Counted from the stretch's first letter, positions 32,050 to 43,950 are shown. The stretch: 64,000 nt of DNA from Earliella scabrosa (GCA_022605405.1 JABYQQ010000021.1:310001-374000), one strand, 5' to 3'. The notes: generated by a model not told the origin, from the sequence alone. Program-made: numbers and translations.

Positions 32050-33993
32050 ATGGAGTATGCCGGCGAGGTACAAGAGTTGATGAGCCTGCCAATCGACAGC
32101 TTCTCTCACCTGTATTTCACAAAAGTACGTCTTCAACCTCATCCTGCGACGCGCGCACCCCAGTCACGTTTGTCATGTCCTGCCAGTGCACGAAAGGTCA
32201 GCACCCCTTCTAGTTTCTAGTTTGACGGAATATGCGTGTTTGACTGGTGCGTATAGTTGCAGCAATCACCTTCTCCGTACGTGCCCTGCATTCATCTCTG
32301 AGAAGGGTCGGACTGAAGCTCGCCGCCTCTAGCTGCTCGAGATGGTCTCGACTCTCCCTGACGAGGTAGATCTCGGCACTTCCTCCCAATCACGTTCCGT
32401 TGAGGAGCCGTGCATCGTTTAGGTTGCTCTCGTCTGGCCCGCCAACCTGAATGTCATGAAGGTCGTCTTCCTGATCAACAAGTACTCCCCTCTTGTGGAT
32501 ACTACACTCGGCATAACCTGTGAGCACGCTGCCTTCGATCGAGTTCGTTCCCGTAACTCATTGAGACTCACTTCTTTCAGTGGACATAGCTACGCACGAT
32601 TCCAAGGCATGTGCGGTAGATACGCATTATACGCGCTTTCCTGATGGTGTGATCTTCGGGCCAGCTATGTGCGCCGCAGTTTCAGGTTTTGGCTTGTACG
32701 TCTTCCATCTACTTCTGTGTGATCACAACTTCTCAGGAATACAATCCAGATTGTTACGTCGTCGGGACATTATTCTCTGAATGTCAGGTGTCCAGTCTCA
32801 CTTGGGTCTCCTTGTGCTGACGCCCCGCCTGCCCATAGTTATCTTGATGGCGCGCACCATAGCGCTGTGGGAGTTCGACCGCTACGTCATCGCTCTCCTC
32901 GTCGGCGCAGCCGCTGAGATGATTGTGAGTGCATCGGCCGGCCGTATTTCCTCCACAACTGAACTGACCTGCTACTATAGCCTCTCGTCCTGTTCGTCGT
33001 ACATGAGACACTCTCGTCGATCACATGTTGGTCCTCCGTCCTCGTACAAATGCTGCTGTTGCTCACTCATTCACAATAAACACATGCTTGTAGATCCCAG
33101 CCCTGAGGTCGTGCGTGTTTTAGGGTGCGTTCCAAGCACTCAAGACCAAGATCTCTGGCCTGCGTACATGTTCTTGATGCTTGCAGAGATGGGTTAGTGC
33201 GTGCCCCGATGTTCCCGGCTCATCCAACTCACAACGCGTCTAGGGATCATCGGCCTCACTCTGCTCAAGCGCTACCTCGAGCCCGTTGGTACGTGAACTG
33301 CAGCTCGACGAGAGGGAGATGGTTAACGACGCCCTTGACAGTGGAGGGGACGAAGTGTGTCTTATTTGACACGATGTATCGTGATGGTGGGTTGCGCATT
33401 CGTGAAATGGAGCGAGTAGCATGCTCACATCCATGGTCAGGATCCCTCTTCTTTGTAATCGTCCTTGGTGAGTCTGAGAGTCGAATGTGAACATCGTACA
33501 CGTCTGCTGAAACAGCGAAGCCATCTCGGTCATGAATCTGCTGGTCATGTTGTTGGCGCCTGTACGTACCTCATACTCTCATACATTCACCGACCCGGGG
33601 GTTAACCAATGCCGGCGGTTCGTTCATATGGCAGCAAGGGCTCTCCTCTTCCATGCAAATGTCCGTCCTGTGTAACATCTGTCTCTTCTCCATTCATTCG
33701 GGCTGACTCTATCACTACATTTGGGCGTCAACAGGCCGCTCCGCGTGGTACATAGTGCACTGTGCACACGGGTCCTGCTCAACCTCCGCAAGGCAGCGTC
33801 GGCGACCACGGGGGCGACGCTCAACAGCTACGAGAAGCAGGCGACGCTCGTCTTCGATCACGAGCTTGTCTTTCCTCAACTCCTGAATATAGAGGACATC
33901 GAGACGGCATCATCGGCGCTAGATTCCATCGCTGTGCACCAAGAGCGGTGGGATCGCTCCGACTCGGAGACGGCGGTAGGCGCGCACGTATAG
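32050..33993 (+). CDS. 7TM protein with DUF6533-like N-terminus, tandem copy 1
   Basis: The gene starts at ATG 32050. Exons 1-3 are 32050-32124, a 10-nt exon 32187-32196 and a 20-nt exon 32257-32276. The next exons read LLEMVSTLPDEV and ALVWPANLNVMKVVFLINKY, the DUF6533-like pattern (Y/E-x-L...E-V-x-L-x-W...K-x-x-F-x-x-x-R/K-Y). Hydrophobic segments follow (FDRYVIALLVGAAAEMI, WPAYMFLMLAEM, FFVIVLG, VMNLLVMLLAP), then RPLRVVHSALCTRVLLNLRK and a hydrophilic tail ending at 33993. Such basidiomycete 7TM proteins are large families of unknown role, presumed membrane receptors or sensors. The next gene has the same exon plan and C-terminal block, so this is a tandem duplicate. Several middle exon borders are not fixed. 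Confidence 0.7.
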
Positions 33994-34365
33994 CCGTCGG
34001 GGTCGGTGAGGTTTGATTGGCATATTCTCCACAAGCGTGTGCTGAGTGTGTATTGCATACCTTATTCTGACACATCTTCCATTGTCTGCCCTTGTCTTTT
34101 GCTCAGCTTTCGTGCGGTCCTATTCGTTTAACTGGAGCTTAATGCCTCACCTGCAGAGCCTTTCGTTGCTTGGCATACTTGTGTGTCCGAACACTACATA
34201 GCTATACTATTCCTTCTGCTCTTTTGGTTCCGATTCATCTTCCAGATGTGCGACGATCATTTGTATATATCGACGAATCGCCGATCTACAGGGCCCAACT
34301 TCATCCTTCCGGTTAGACTGTACCATCCTGCAGTCCCTCCTGAACCTCTATCCGACTGAGCTGAC

Positions 34366-36281
34366 ATGATGTCGCTGAACACGCTTGATCAAGTCGGCAA
34401 TCCCGCTATCTCCTACATGTTCTACGTGACTAGAGTACGTTCGTGTTTACCTCACGCGAATTCACCAAAGTCACTAATTTTGATGCAGCTTATGATAGGT
34501 AATGTCTTGCACAGTCTAAAGCAACGCACACCAGCTCAGCCGCGATGTGTGTGATACAGTCAGTTCATGGATACTGATGGTGAGTAGGCGATGGACCCTA
34601 CATACTATTGCGCTTGGGTTGAATGCTTCTTCGCAGTTGCTCGAGATCGTCAGCACCCTTCCAGACGAGGTGGGATGCTGTCCCTTCAGGAAGCTGTCGC
34701 GTTAACCCATAGTCCCGGGTAGATTGCACTGGTGTGGCCCGCGCGGGTGAACATCATGAAGATCATCTTCCTTGTCAACAAATATTCGCCTCTACTCGAT
34801 GCAACACTCATGCTATCTAGTGCGCAATGGTCTCATTGTGATTCCTACCGCCAATTCACTGAGTATCAACGACGCAGTGAGCATGTGGACATATGACCCC
34901 GAGGTAATCCGAGTACCTTCCGTGTGTACTTCCTAAGTACCCATCTGACAAATACTTTGGTCTTCAGCTGTGCAAGAGCCAGTATCAGGTCCTAGCATGT
35001 GAGAATTTCTTTCCCTCCATCTCTTATGTGGTAGCTCAAGAGTCAAGATCGCCCCGCACAATCACAGACACCCACGTCACAGGGTTCACGTTCTCAGAAT
35101 GTCAGTATCGCGCCCAGTCTCGGCTCTGTTTCTCAACCGAGAGACACTCTAGACATTCTTGCGGGCAGAACGGCGGCCTTGTGGGGCTTCGACAAGATCG
35201 TAGTCGCGACGCTCATCACGGGCGCCACTCTGTTGCCCGTGAGTATGCCAGTGCGAGAGTCCATGCGCACACATAGTTGACTAATGATTCGGATCTCTGA
35301 GGTGACTGCGTTCTACTCAGCTCAACAGGCGCTCTCGAACACCGAATGTGCGTCGCAATGTGCCACTCTAGGGTTAATGTAGCTCTGATCGACCTCCGTT
35401 TGGCAGACCCGGCAAGGGATGTCCTTGCGGTCCTAGGGTGCAACCCCACTACACAAGACCATATCGCCTGGCCTGCATGGGTTTGCATCATGATTGCCGA
35501 AATTTGTGCGCACTCTCAGAACGATGCATTTCGGATGGCATACGGCGTTCTGATGACATAGCACATTCCAGACGTCGTTGGGTTGACACTCATCAAGTGG
35601 TACTCGGATCCAATTGGTATGCTTGGACTATCTCTCATTTATAGCCCGTCTGAAGTTCATTAGTCAAGGACACCTCGCGATGCATGCTCTTCAAGACCAT
35701 ATATCGAGATGGTAAGTCGAACTTCTGTCAGGTCGCCTTCCTTGTAAGTGTCATTATTGAACTATTGCGGCGGCAGGAACCCTCTACTTCGCCATCGTTC
35801 TCGGTCCGTCTACTACTAATCTTGCTGCCGACGTGACAGCACTGCTTACTGTGACTTATGCAGCCCTGTCAATCATGAACGTGGTGGTTATGTTCACCGT
35901 TTCCGTGAGCCCCGGACCCCGCCCGGCCGCCACTACCACCTAATTAGCACTGATGCGCAGCCCATTTCATAGGAAGAACTATCCTCCTCAATGCAACTGT
36001 GAGTACTCGTGTTCTGGCCCTCGAGACTACTCGCACCCCCTCGCTGCCTCGCCCGCTTACGTTTGCGCAGGCCTCTCCGCGTGGTCCATAGCGCCCTCTG
36101 CACTCGCGTCTTCCTCAATCTTCGCAAGGCCGCGGCTCGGACGTCAGGGGTGACACTGGGCGAGTTCACAGTGAGGGAGACTACGCTAGCATTCGCGCGT
36201 CCGCATCCAGACTCTCCAGCGCATGCGTTCGAATCTTCGGATGAACTGGAGCTGGAGGGCCTGGGATATTACAGAGCGTGA
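34366..36281 (+). CDS. 7TM protein with DUF6533-like N-terminus, tandem copy 2
   Basis: The ATG is 34366 (or 34369). Exon 1 ends at 34434 (AISYMFYVTR), followed by a 10-nt exon 34489-34498 and a 20-nt exon ending LM before GTGAGT. Next come LLEIVSTLPDE and IALVWPARVNIMKIIFLVNK, aligned residue by residue with copy 1. Later segments include DPARDVLAVLGCNPTTQDHI, WPAWVCIMIAEI, TLYFAIVLG, ALSIMNVVVMFTVS and RPLRVVHSALCTRVFLNLRK, with a stop at 36281. The protein has the same layout as copy 1: about seven hydrophobic helices and a cytosol-like tail. The pair has diverged well beyond the allele level. Some middle exons remain unresolved, so a defect cannot be excluded. Confidence 0.68.
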
Positions 36282-36721
36282 GGCTAGGGCGGTGTCATGG
36301 CCCCAAAACAAAACAGAGCACAATGTAACATCAACCTCGATCCGCGACAGACCAGTCATAATGTGGAACCTTCAGAGTACCCTCGGGATGGTGCGCACCA
36401 GTTGAGTTCGCGGTTCACATGTTCTCAATGCCATGGGCCTCCTCATCGATTGGGCCCAAGATCCCAAGCACCCAGCCTAACCTAGCTCGCGCGAGAGACC
36501 GCCTACGCTCGTCACCTGTGGTTCCGTATCTTCGCGCATATAATTGAGATGGTATGCTGGCGTTCTATCCCTTCGCGTACACAAGTAGAAGGTTGTCCAA
36601 AGCCATCAGCTCAATATCCCATGGCATGCCTCAGCAGCTCTGCTCGCATCGACAACAGATCAGTCAGACACGGTCCATCATGCATCATAGGTGAGCAAAG
36701 CATACGCGCGTACATGTCTAT
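36282..36721. other. Intergenic, no gene seen
   Basis: The 440 bp between convergent genes (7TM copy 2 and the minus-strand tocopherol-cyclase-like gene) hold no supported frame; it should contain both 3' ends. Confidence 0.5.
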
Positions 36722-38182
36722 TTACTCTGGCACACTCCTGTAGTACGACCCCCCGAACTCCAGCGCACCGCAATGCACCCCATCCCCAGTCTGACCCAGC
36801 ACGCTCCTCTCCACGACCTCCCACTTGCCCCACGGCCACCTCCGGCGCGCCGCCTCGACCTCGACCCTCGCCTCGAAGCTCTCATGCGCGTACGCAGGCT
36901 CGTGCCCGCCCCTCAGCGGCGCCGCCATCCCCACAAAGCTCTCCGGGGCCGCCGCGATGCGCACCCGCAATCGCCTCCGCCACGTCCGCGCGCAGATCTC
37001 TACCTCGCCCTTCTCGCTCTCCCGCTTCACGCGCAGGAACGGCGAGAGCAGCGGCCCCGGCCCAACCCCCATCGCGAAGGGTGGCCGGAAGTCCCATCGG
37101 CACGCGCGCGAGCGGTACCCGATGAGGTACGCCTGCACGCCGGGGAACGCCGCCCCACCCGCGAGGCACAGCGTGCGCTCCTCTTCGTCCTCGCCTTCGC
37201 TCTTGCCACCTTCCCGCTTCCTGCTCTCTCGACTCAATGACGGCGGGGAGGAGAACGCCTGCGCCCAGATCCAGCCGCGGGGGAACGACCCGCCCCAGTT
37301 CTTCTCGACGTGCGCCTCGCCGACGCCCTCGAGCCTGAGGGGCGCGTCCCCCGTCCCCCCGCGCCCGGGGCGTAGGCCGAGCCCAGAATGACGCGCGCTG
37401 GCGCGGTGCATGACAAAGTACGTCGCGCGGGAGCGGGTCGAGCGGACGTGCCAGTTGAGTGGGAGCGCCCACGAGAGGTGCTGGATGCCGCCCATCGGGC
37501 CGTGCAGCGCTCCCGAGGAGGAGCACGAGGGCGAGGACGAGGGATACCATGGCGTGTGCGCGTCGAGCGTGAGGTGCACGCGAAGGTGTTTGGAGGGCAC
37601 GACGATCGCGTACTCGATCGTCGCGGGCGTGACCGTCATGTGCCCGACGCCCGGCGCGGCGATCGTGAACGACGTGTGGCCGTCGTGGTCGCGCGGAAGC
37701 GGCTTTTCGCGCTGTGTTTTGGGTGACGGTGAGTTGGCCTTTGGCGGCGCGGGCTTGGGCTTCAGGGTGGACGATGTGCTGCGGGACGTCGTGGACCACT
37801 CCGAGTTGGTGCGGGCGTGCTTGGGGTGGTGGTGCGTGCTCGACAGTCGGCTGGAGGGCCGACTTGGGGTCCCGTCGGGATTGGGGACGGAGATAGTGAT
37901 CTCGGGCGGGAAGAACTCGTACTGGAATGCGCCGGGCGGGAGGGCGCCTGGACGGCCGTCGTCCCACGCGTTGTGCGCATCGGCGGCAGGAGGCATGTAG
38001 GAGACGAGGACGTAGTTGCCGCGCTCTTTGGCGCGCTTGACCCAGCAGAAGATGATGGCGAGCGTCCCGCCGTCCTCGAGCTGCACGCGAGTGTAGTAGC
38101 CCTCGAACTTGCGGGACTTGTGAGGCGCGAAGTGATCTTGGTGGTGCATCTGAATGTGGATAGAGTTGATGGTTGGGTGCAT
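36722..38182 (-). CDS. Tocopherol-cyclase-like (AttH/lipocalin-fold) protein
   Basis: A 486-codon frame begins at ATG 38180-38182. Near the N-terminus RKFEGYYTRVQLEDGGTLAI matches the R-x-F-F-E-G-W-Y-F-R opening of tocopherol-cyclase-type proteins. Around residue 300 HVEKNWGGSFPRGWIWAQ is the diagnostic E-K-N-W-G...F-P...W-x-W block. The middle (residues 95-165) is a Ser/Pro-rich insertion, likely disordered. The plant enzyme makes tocopherol in plastids; fungi do not make tocopherol by that route, so the substrate here is unknown. A good branch site (TACTAAC) and CATTCAG lie just around the first codons, so a short upstream exon may exist. GC content is high, and long shadow frames overlap it. 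Confidence 0.7.
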   Translation of the reverse strand: MHPTINSIHIQMHHQDHFAPHKSRKFEGYYTRVQLEDGGTLAIIFCWVKRAKERGNYVLVSYMPPAADAHNAWDDGRPGALPPGAFQYEFFPPEITISVPNPDGTPSRPSSRLSSTHHHPKHARTNSEWSTTSRSTSSTLKPKPAPPKANSPSPKTQREKPLPRDHDGHTSFTIAAPGVGHMTVTPATIEYAIVVPSKHLRVHLTLDAHTPWYPSSSPSCSSSGALHGPMGGIQHLSWALPLNWHVRSTRSRATYFVMHRASARHSGLGLRPGRGGTGDAPLRLEGVGEAHVEKNWGGSFPRGWIWAQAFSSPPSLSRESRKREGGKSEGEDEEERTLCLAGGAAFPGVQAYLIGYRSRACRWDFRPPFAMGVGPGPLLSPFLRVKRESEKGEVEICARTWRRRLRVRIAAAPESFVGMAAPLRGGHEPAYAHESFEARVEVEAARRRWPWGKWEVVERSVLGQTGDGVHCGALEFGGSYYRSVPE

Positions 38183-39100
38183 GGGTACGAGTTAGTACTG
38201 GGTGCCTGTAACACAAGAACGAGACGATGGCTGAATGGGACTTGCCTATAGGTAGGACGATATGCGAGAACAGTTTTCGGGGGAGGGCAGGAGGTCGCTC
38301 GTGTGCCCTTGCGGCTTGCGTGGGTCTATGTAGCAACTCGCGGGCGTCTTCATGTGTTCACTATGACGACATCAGTACTCCGCGTCGTCGAGCGAAAGGA
38401 ACTTGCAGTGCCAAACCCGGGCTGAAACATGCACTTGTTATCTGACGGCAAGACCCAACGCGCGGCCATCGTTCCTCTCGCGTAGGGAAGAGGCGCGTCG
38501 CTGCTGTCTTATCAGAATCTACCAAGACCTCGAGAATCTACCTCGGAGTCGGCCCTCTGCCGCAGGAACTTGGTCGCATTGGAGGTCAACCGACGGGCCG
38601 GCGGGCTGGCAGAACGGTGCGTTCGTCTGCAAGTCCGAATGAAAATCACTCTTAATTGAACGAATGCGCGGCCATCTGATACCACACGGCTCCGGACATT
38701 GAAGTCAGCTTCCCGCCACTTATCGTTCATGACTTCGCATACATACCTAGAGCCGACAGGAATGTTCGTTGTTATCAATGTCGAAGTATGGAAGTGCGTG
38801 CATCATTACTAGAACCTATCTGTGTACGAGACACGAATCAACTGCGGAACTGACCTGGACGTATGACACAAAACTCCCTCTGGAACCTGAGATCCTTTGA
38901 TATCAGTGGCCCTTAGCATGGAACAGGGAGGTCAAGATAACAGGACATTCGCAAGAGGAAGGTCCACATCACCAGCACATTCAGATGGCGTCTCTCCGCA
39001 GGAACGGAATGTCCGAAAACGACTCCCACCAAGCCATCGTGGTTCAACTGCAGACTACCGCGACGATGCAAGCCGAACGAGCTTGTCTACGACATTCCTG
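38183..39100. other. Intergenic, no gene seen
   Basis: About 0.9 kb upstream of the tocopherol-cyclase-like gene and downstream of the first amino acid transporter. No coding frame is supported. Confidence 0.5.
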
Positions 39101-41018
39101 TCAGCAGGTGAACGGCTTTCCTACGATCCCTTCGCGATACGCATCCACAATCAGCTGAAACCATGCAAACTCAGCGAATGGGCCGCATCAATAGTACCGT
39201 AAGGACAGACCCACCTTGATAGACACGTACGTCCCAGCGACGCACATGAACGCGCCCGCAAGAACCGTGAGCACCGCGAGCGTCGTGCCGAACCATCTCC
39301 GCCTGAGGGCCCCAGCGCCGCCCTCAAAATGGAACGTGTCGTGAAGCCAGAAGAATCCGGCGATGCCGTACGTGTACCACGACGCGAAGAGCGACGCGGT
39401 GATTCCCGCGAGGTACGAGAAGATCGGGACCGCGGTGGCGAAGACGAACGCGACGGACGCCGAGGCGAAGCAGAGCAAGACCCACGCGGACCAGCCGAGC
39501 CAGGTGTGCGAGTGGATGTGGTGCGTGTGCCGGAAGAGGCGGACGAAGATGAGCTTCGCGGCCGCGTGCGCGTAGAGCGCGCCGGTGCTGCGCGAGCATG
39601 TTAACGTGGTCGGGATCTTGGGGTAAAAGGAAGAGCGTACATGAGGAAGTTGACCATGCCCACGGCGAATGCGACCTTTGACCATGTAGAAGGGAGCGAG
39701 AACAAGGCGGGGGACGCAACGGTGTTGCCGACGTACGCATACACGACCACACTGGACACGGCGTAGAACGCGGTTGAGAACACCTGCAGAACCCAAGCTG
39801 ACTGCGAGTGTGATCAGTGTGATGCCTGAAGCGCCACGATGACTTACTCGCCTTGATTGCGTCCTCCGGGTTACGCATCTCTGAGATGAGAATGAAGAAG
39901 CTGAGGGAGTATAGTAAGCGATATCGCCCTGGCTATTACAATCGACAACTTACATGAAGTGGCCTAGAATACGTCCCATGATGAACATATATACAGGTCA
40001 TCGCCTCGGAGGATGGCCTACCGCAATACGCAAACACCTGGATGATCGTACTACAGCGTAAGTTGTGCGCCATCGTGGTAGGATAGGACATACCGGGCCA
40101 GTGATTGCTAGGAATGCCTGGTCGAACTTCGTAGGCACGGCCGCCATGAGAACACGATCGTCTACAGGATTCACCCCCGCTCCGATCATGTCTAGAACGC
40201 CGCATATGGCAATGAAAACCACGCTGAAGAAGCCCAACCAGCTAAGCCGGTTGAGCGTTCGGGGCAACGCGATCAAGAACGTCACCGTTGTGAAAATCGC
40301 TAGCAATGCCATCGAGCAAAGACCGTTGTTTGAGAGGACAGACAGGGCTTGCTGACCCGAGAGGATCAGAGCTCCCTGCGACAATGCACAGTGTCGTAAG
40401 CACACGCCAAAAATGAACGCTACGACGACGCACCAGTGAGAATATGGCGAAGATGATGGAGCCAGCTGACAGTATCTCACGACCAATTGGGCCGAAGATG
40501 ATGAACCCCGCGTCGCCTTATGCGCATATCAGCCGGTGTTACAGCGGTACTATCCGCAAGCAGCGCGCGCACCCATATTGTGCACTTCTGGATGGTTCAG
40601 CTTGAATCGAACCAGAAGGATCGCAGTGTAAAGGGCAAACACGCCTAGAAATATCGTCAACACAAGGGACGGAACGATTCCTTCCGTCCAGAGCCACAGT
40701 CAGCGCATATAGGCAGAAGATCAAGGGACACAATGCGCTCACCCACGACCGCCATCGCGTTCGGCAGCGTGAGCATGCCATTGCTCACGATCTCTGCAAT
40801 CATAATCGCGCTGGCGAGCTAATGAACCGAGTCAGCAAGTCTAGTCCCCGTATTACTGAAGGTCGACGTACTGGCCAGGTCAAGGTTTTGTACCGAATAT
40901 CATGCTCGGCCTCGTCACCGAACACGTCGGCCTGCAGTGTCTTCTCGGTAATAGCCTCATCTGCGCAAGTCTTCTGAGGGTCCTTGCTGTCCGACGGTGT
41001 CGCTGCGGGTTGAGGCAT
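39101..41018 (-). CDS. AAAP-family amino acid transporter, tandem copy 1
   Basis: The start is ATG 41016-41018 (MPQPAATPSDSKDPQ). The N-terminus DVFGDEAEHDIRYKTLTWP is followed by about eleven hydrophobic segments, including AIMIAEIVSNGMLTLPNAMA, SGQQALSVLSNNGLC, LPRTLNRLSWLGFFSVVFI and GALYAHAAAKLIFVRLFRH. The late region reads TYGIAGFFWLHDTFHFEGG. The last exon (39101-39154) gives LIVDAYREGIVGKPFTC. This is the fungal Aa_trans/AAAP pattern of neutral amino acid permeases such as Neurospora mtr. It should act at the plasma or vacuolar membrane by proton-coupled uptake or export. Small exons of 16 nt (40022-40037) and 10 nt (39954-39963) are shared with copy 2. Some copy 1 exons were not bounded exactly. 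Confidence 0.78.
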
Positions 41019-41310
41019 CCCGGTACAGGGTAGCAACTCAAGATGAGGTTGTGTAGAACCTTGAGTGGTTTATCTTCTTATTCAGCCAGGAAAACGGATT
41101 GGTTAGAATGCTGTGGATGCAGTAATGGGCCGCCACGCCCAGGAGCACGAGGTCTGGAAGCTATTCTTACAATCAGTGGAGCGTGGGGAGGGTAGTAGCG
41201 CGCACTACCTACCATATGAAGCCCACCCATCTCGCGATCTCGGACGAAGTACGTGTTCTCAAGCGTATAACACCAGAGGATGGTCCCGATGCATGGGTGA
41301 GATTTTCTAC

Positions 41311-43270
41311 TCAACATACAAAGGGCTGTCCCACAAGACCGTCGTTGTAGGCATCTACTATAAGCTGTAGTCGATAACACATGAGTATGCGATCTCCTCA
41401 ACCGCGAAGAAGGCGCACTCACCTTAATAAACACATACGTCCCAGCGAGGCACATAAACGCTCCAGCAAGGACCGTCAGCACCGCCAGCGTCGTTCCGAA
41501 CCACCTCCTCCTGTACGCCTCCCATCCGCCCTTGAGATGGAACGTGTCGTGCAGCCAGAAGAATCCAGCCACGCCATAAGTATACCACGACGCGAAGAGC
41601 GACGCGGAGATGCCCGTCAGGTACGAGAAGATCGGGATGGCGCTGGCGAGAATGAACGCAACGGCCGTGGACGCGAAGCACAGCGCGGTCCACGTTGACC
41701 AGCCGAGCCATGTGTGCGAGTGCACGTGGCGGGAGTGCCGGAATACCCGGATGAAGATCAGCTTGGCTGCCGTGTGCGCGTACAGAGCACCCGTTCTGGA
41801 TTGCACGGGATTCAAGTCATTAGTAGTTGTCGCGGTAGAATGTGAATGACCACGTACATGAGGAAGTTGATCATGCCGAACGCGAAAGTCACCTTGGACC
41901 AGACTGGGGGAAAAGAGAGCGGGGCCGGAGATGCAACGGCGCTGCCGATGTAGACGTAGACGACGAGGCTGAAGACGGCATAGAACGTCGTTGCGAAGCC
42001 TTGCATGACCGTAGCGGCCTACGAATAGTCAAGGTGCTGCCGTCTTGGCACGATGTCGAAGAGGTAGGGGTCAGAACGGACCTTCATCGCATCCTCTGGC
42101 TTCCGCATCTCCGAGATGAGCATGAAGAACCTGTCAAGAGAAATGCATTATTAGAAGCATCCAGGTGTTCCGACGAGCGGATCTTACAGGAAGTGGCCTA
42201 GAAACAACAATCATAGTTGTGAGCAATGCTGCAAGTACTGCCACCAAAGAGAGACAGACCTGCGTAGGAGAAGACCTGCAATGGCAGTCAGCTACTAGAG
42301 ACCATCACAAGTGGTACCAATCAACTCACCGGGCCTGTGATCGCAAGGAACGCCTGGTAGAAGCTCGTAGGCACAGTGGCTACGACGACATGATCCTGAA
42401 CGGGGTTCGTCCCAGCAGCGATCATGCCGAGCAGACCGCATATAACGATGGTCACCACGCTCAGGATGCATAGCCAGCTGAGCCGGTTGAGTGTTCGGGG
42501 GAGAGAGAGGAGAAACGTTGCGATGCAGAAGATGACCAGCAGGACTGTTGCGCAGAGCCCGTTATCCGACAGGGCGGAGAGCGCTTGCTGTCCGGATAGC
42601 ACCAGCGAACCCTACATACATGTACATGAGTCGTACACCACCGACTAAGTAGGGAAGGGAGCGCGACTCACCAGCCCAAACAACGCGAAGGTAATCGATC
42701 CCAGAGATAGGACCTCGCGTCCGATCGGTCCAAACATGATGTATCCCGCATCACCTAGACGACATGAGCCGTAGACACAAGAAAGAGGGAGCGCGAAACC
42801 GACCCATGCTGTGCACCTCGGGATGGTTGAGCTTGAAGTCCACGAGAAGCTTGGCAGTGAACAAGGCAAACATGCCCAGAAAGATTGTCAAGATGAGCGA
42901 GGGTACGATCCCTGCGCGCGCATCCTCCACGTCAGTACATTTCAGGCTCCTGAGCACGCGCACCACTGAATACTGAGGGCCACGCACCGACAACCGCCAT
43001 CGCGTTCGGCAGCGTGAGCAGCCCTGTGCTGACAATATCTGCTGTCATGAGCACGCTCACGAGCTGAGCATGTTGCGTCAGTGAAAATGGACAGATCACG
43101 AAAACGCCAACAAAGGTGGAATGTGTCCTGACCTGCCAGCTCAGCGTCTTGTACCGGATTTCATGTTCTTCTTCATCACCAAAGACATCCTCCGGAGCCG
43201 CCTTTGTCGGGAGCGCTTTCTCCACGCTGCTAGTTGAACCGGTCTTGCTATCCAGCACAGTCTCGGCCAT
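41311..43270 (-). CDS. AAAP-family amino acid transporter, tandem copy 2
   Basis: The exons are 43133-43270 (MAETVLDSKTGSTSSVEKAL to YKTLSWQ), 42988-43063, 42800-42911, 42672-42754, 42330-42611, a 16-nt exon 42260-42275 (VFSYAG), a 10-nt exon 42188-42197 (GHFL with its neighbours), then FFMLISEMRKPEDAMK, MQGFATTFYAVFSLVVYVYI, the long exon with GALYAHTAAKLIFIRVFRH starting at 41423, and finally 41311-41364 (LIVDAYNDGLVGQPFVC). All joined phases agree. It is an AAAP transporter with about eleven membrane helices, closely related to copy 1 and about 0.3 kb from it. Substrates are probably neutral or aromatic amino acids by family, not shown by the sequence. Confidence 0.85.
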
Positions 43271-43869
43271 GGCGAGCTAGGACGGTCCGTGGCAGCAAAG
43301 CTCGCTCGGGGAGATAAGCAGAAGTCGGGCTCAGAGATACCGAAAGGGCCCCCGCTCCTTATATATAGCTCGACGATCGTTGCGCATGAGTGAAGGCTGA
43401 TGCAGTCTTTGCCTGTCTAAGACCGCTACATTGATGCAAATCCTGGGTAACAGTGAAGCGCGTGTCAGTTTCAGGTAGTAGGATATAGTACGACGGGATC
43501 GCGTACCGCGCTGTCTCACCCTACCCGCATCTCCGCCGTCTCACAGGACTCTCGTCTCCGAGTCAGTGGAGCCATCAGAATCACCGCCATTCACTCACAC
43601 ATGAACGTTTGTGCACAGCAAGTGCACAGATCTGGGGAGCAGCGAGGTTAATCATCATGATGGTCAAGTTCAAGTTTGCGAACCCTAATAAGCGCCGGGA
43701 TCTCGCGGGATGCGTGAAGCCTTGCCTAGCCTTGCCCATTATGAGAACAGTTATGTGTTCAGGATCGTGACTAGTTTTAGCCCACTCGAACAGCGTCGTG
43801 ATGTTGATTTGGAAACGCCGCGGTATCATCCAGACGAGAAAAAAGCATGCCCCATGGAGCGGGGAGTAT
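43271..43869. other. Promoter side of transporter copy 2
   Basis: About 600 bp upstream of the transporter. It contains CTTATATATAG (43354-43364), a TATA-like element about 90 bp before the ATG on the minus strand. No gene is seen. Confidence 0.4.
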
Positions 43870-43950
43870 GTCCCAGGGAGGATTCGAGCCTCCGTCTTCA
43901 CGGTTCTGGGTGACCACAACGTGATGATCTAACCACTAATCGACAAGGAC
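43870..43950 (-). tRNA. Probable tRNA-His (GTG) with a short intron
   Basis: Read on the minus strand the segment starts GTCCTTGTCGATTAGTGGTT and ends CTGGGAC. The acceptor stem GTCCTTG/CTGGGAC pairs with one G-U and one T-T mismatch. A D arm GATT...GATC and box A TTAGTGGTTAG are present. The anticodon stem TCACG pairs with CGTGA only if about ten bases (TCACCCAGAA) after TTGTGG are an intron, placing GTG as the anticodon. The T arm is GGAGG-CTCGAAT-CCTCC. The mismatch and the C in place of the usual first T of the T loop mean it could be a pseudogene. Confidence 0.6.

Noticed and set aside
36882..38336. 484-codon minus-strand frame overlapping the tocopherol-cyclase-like gene
   Set aside because: It is the neighbouring frame of the same strand, very rich in Arg, Pro and Ala, as expected of a shadow of a GC-rich gene. 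The other frame carries the family motifs.
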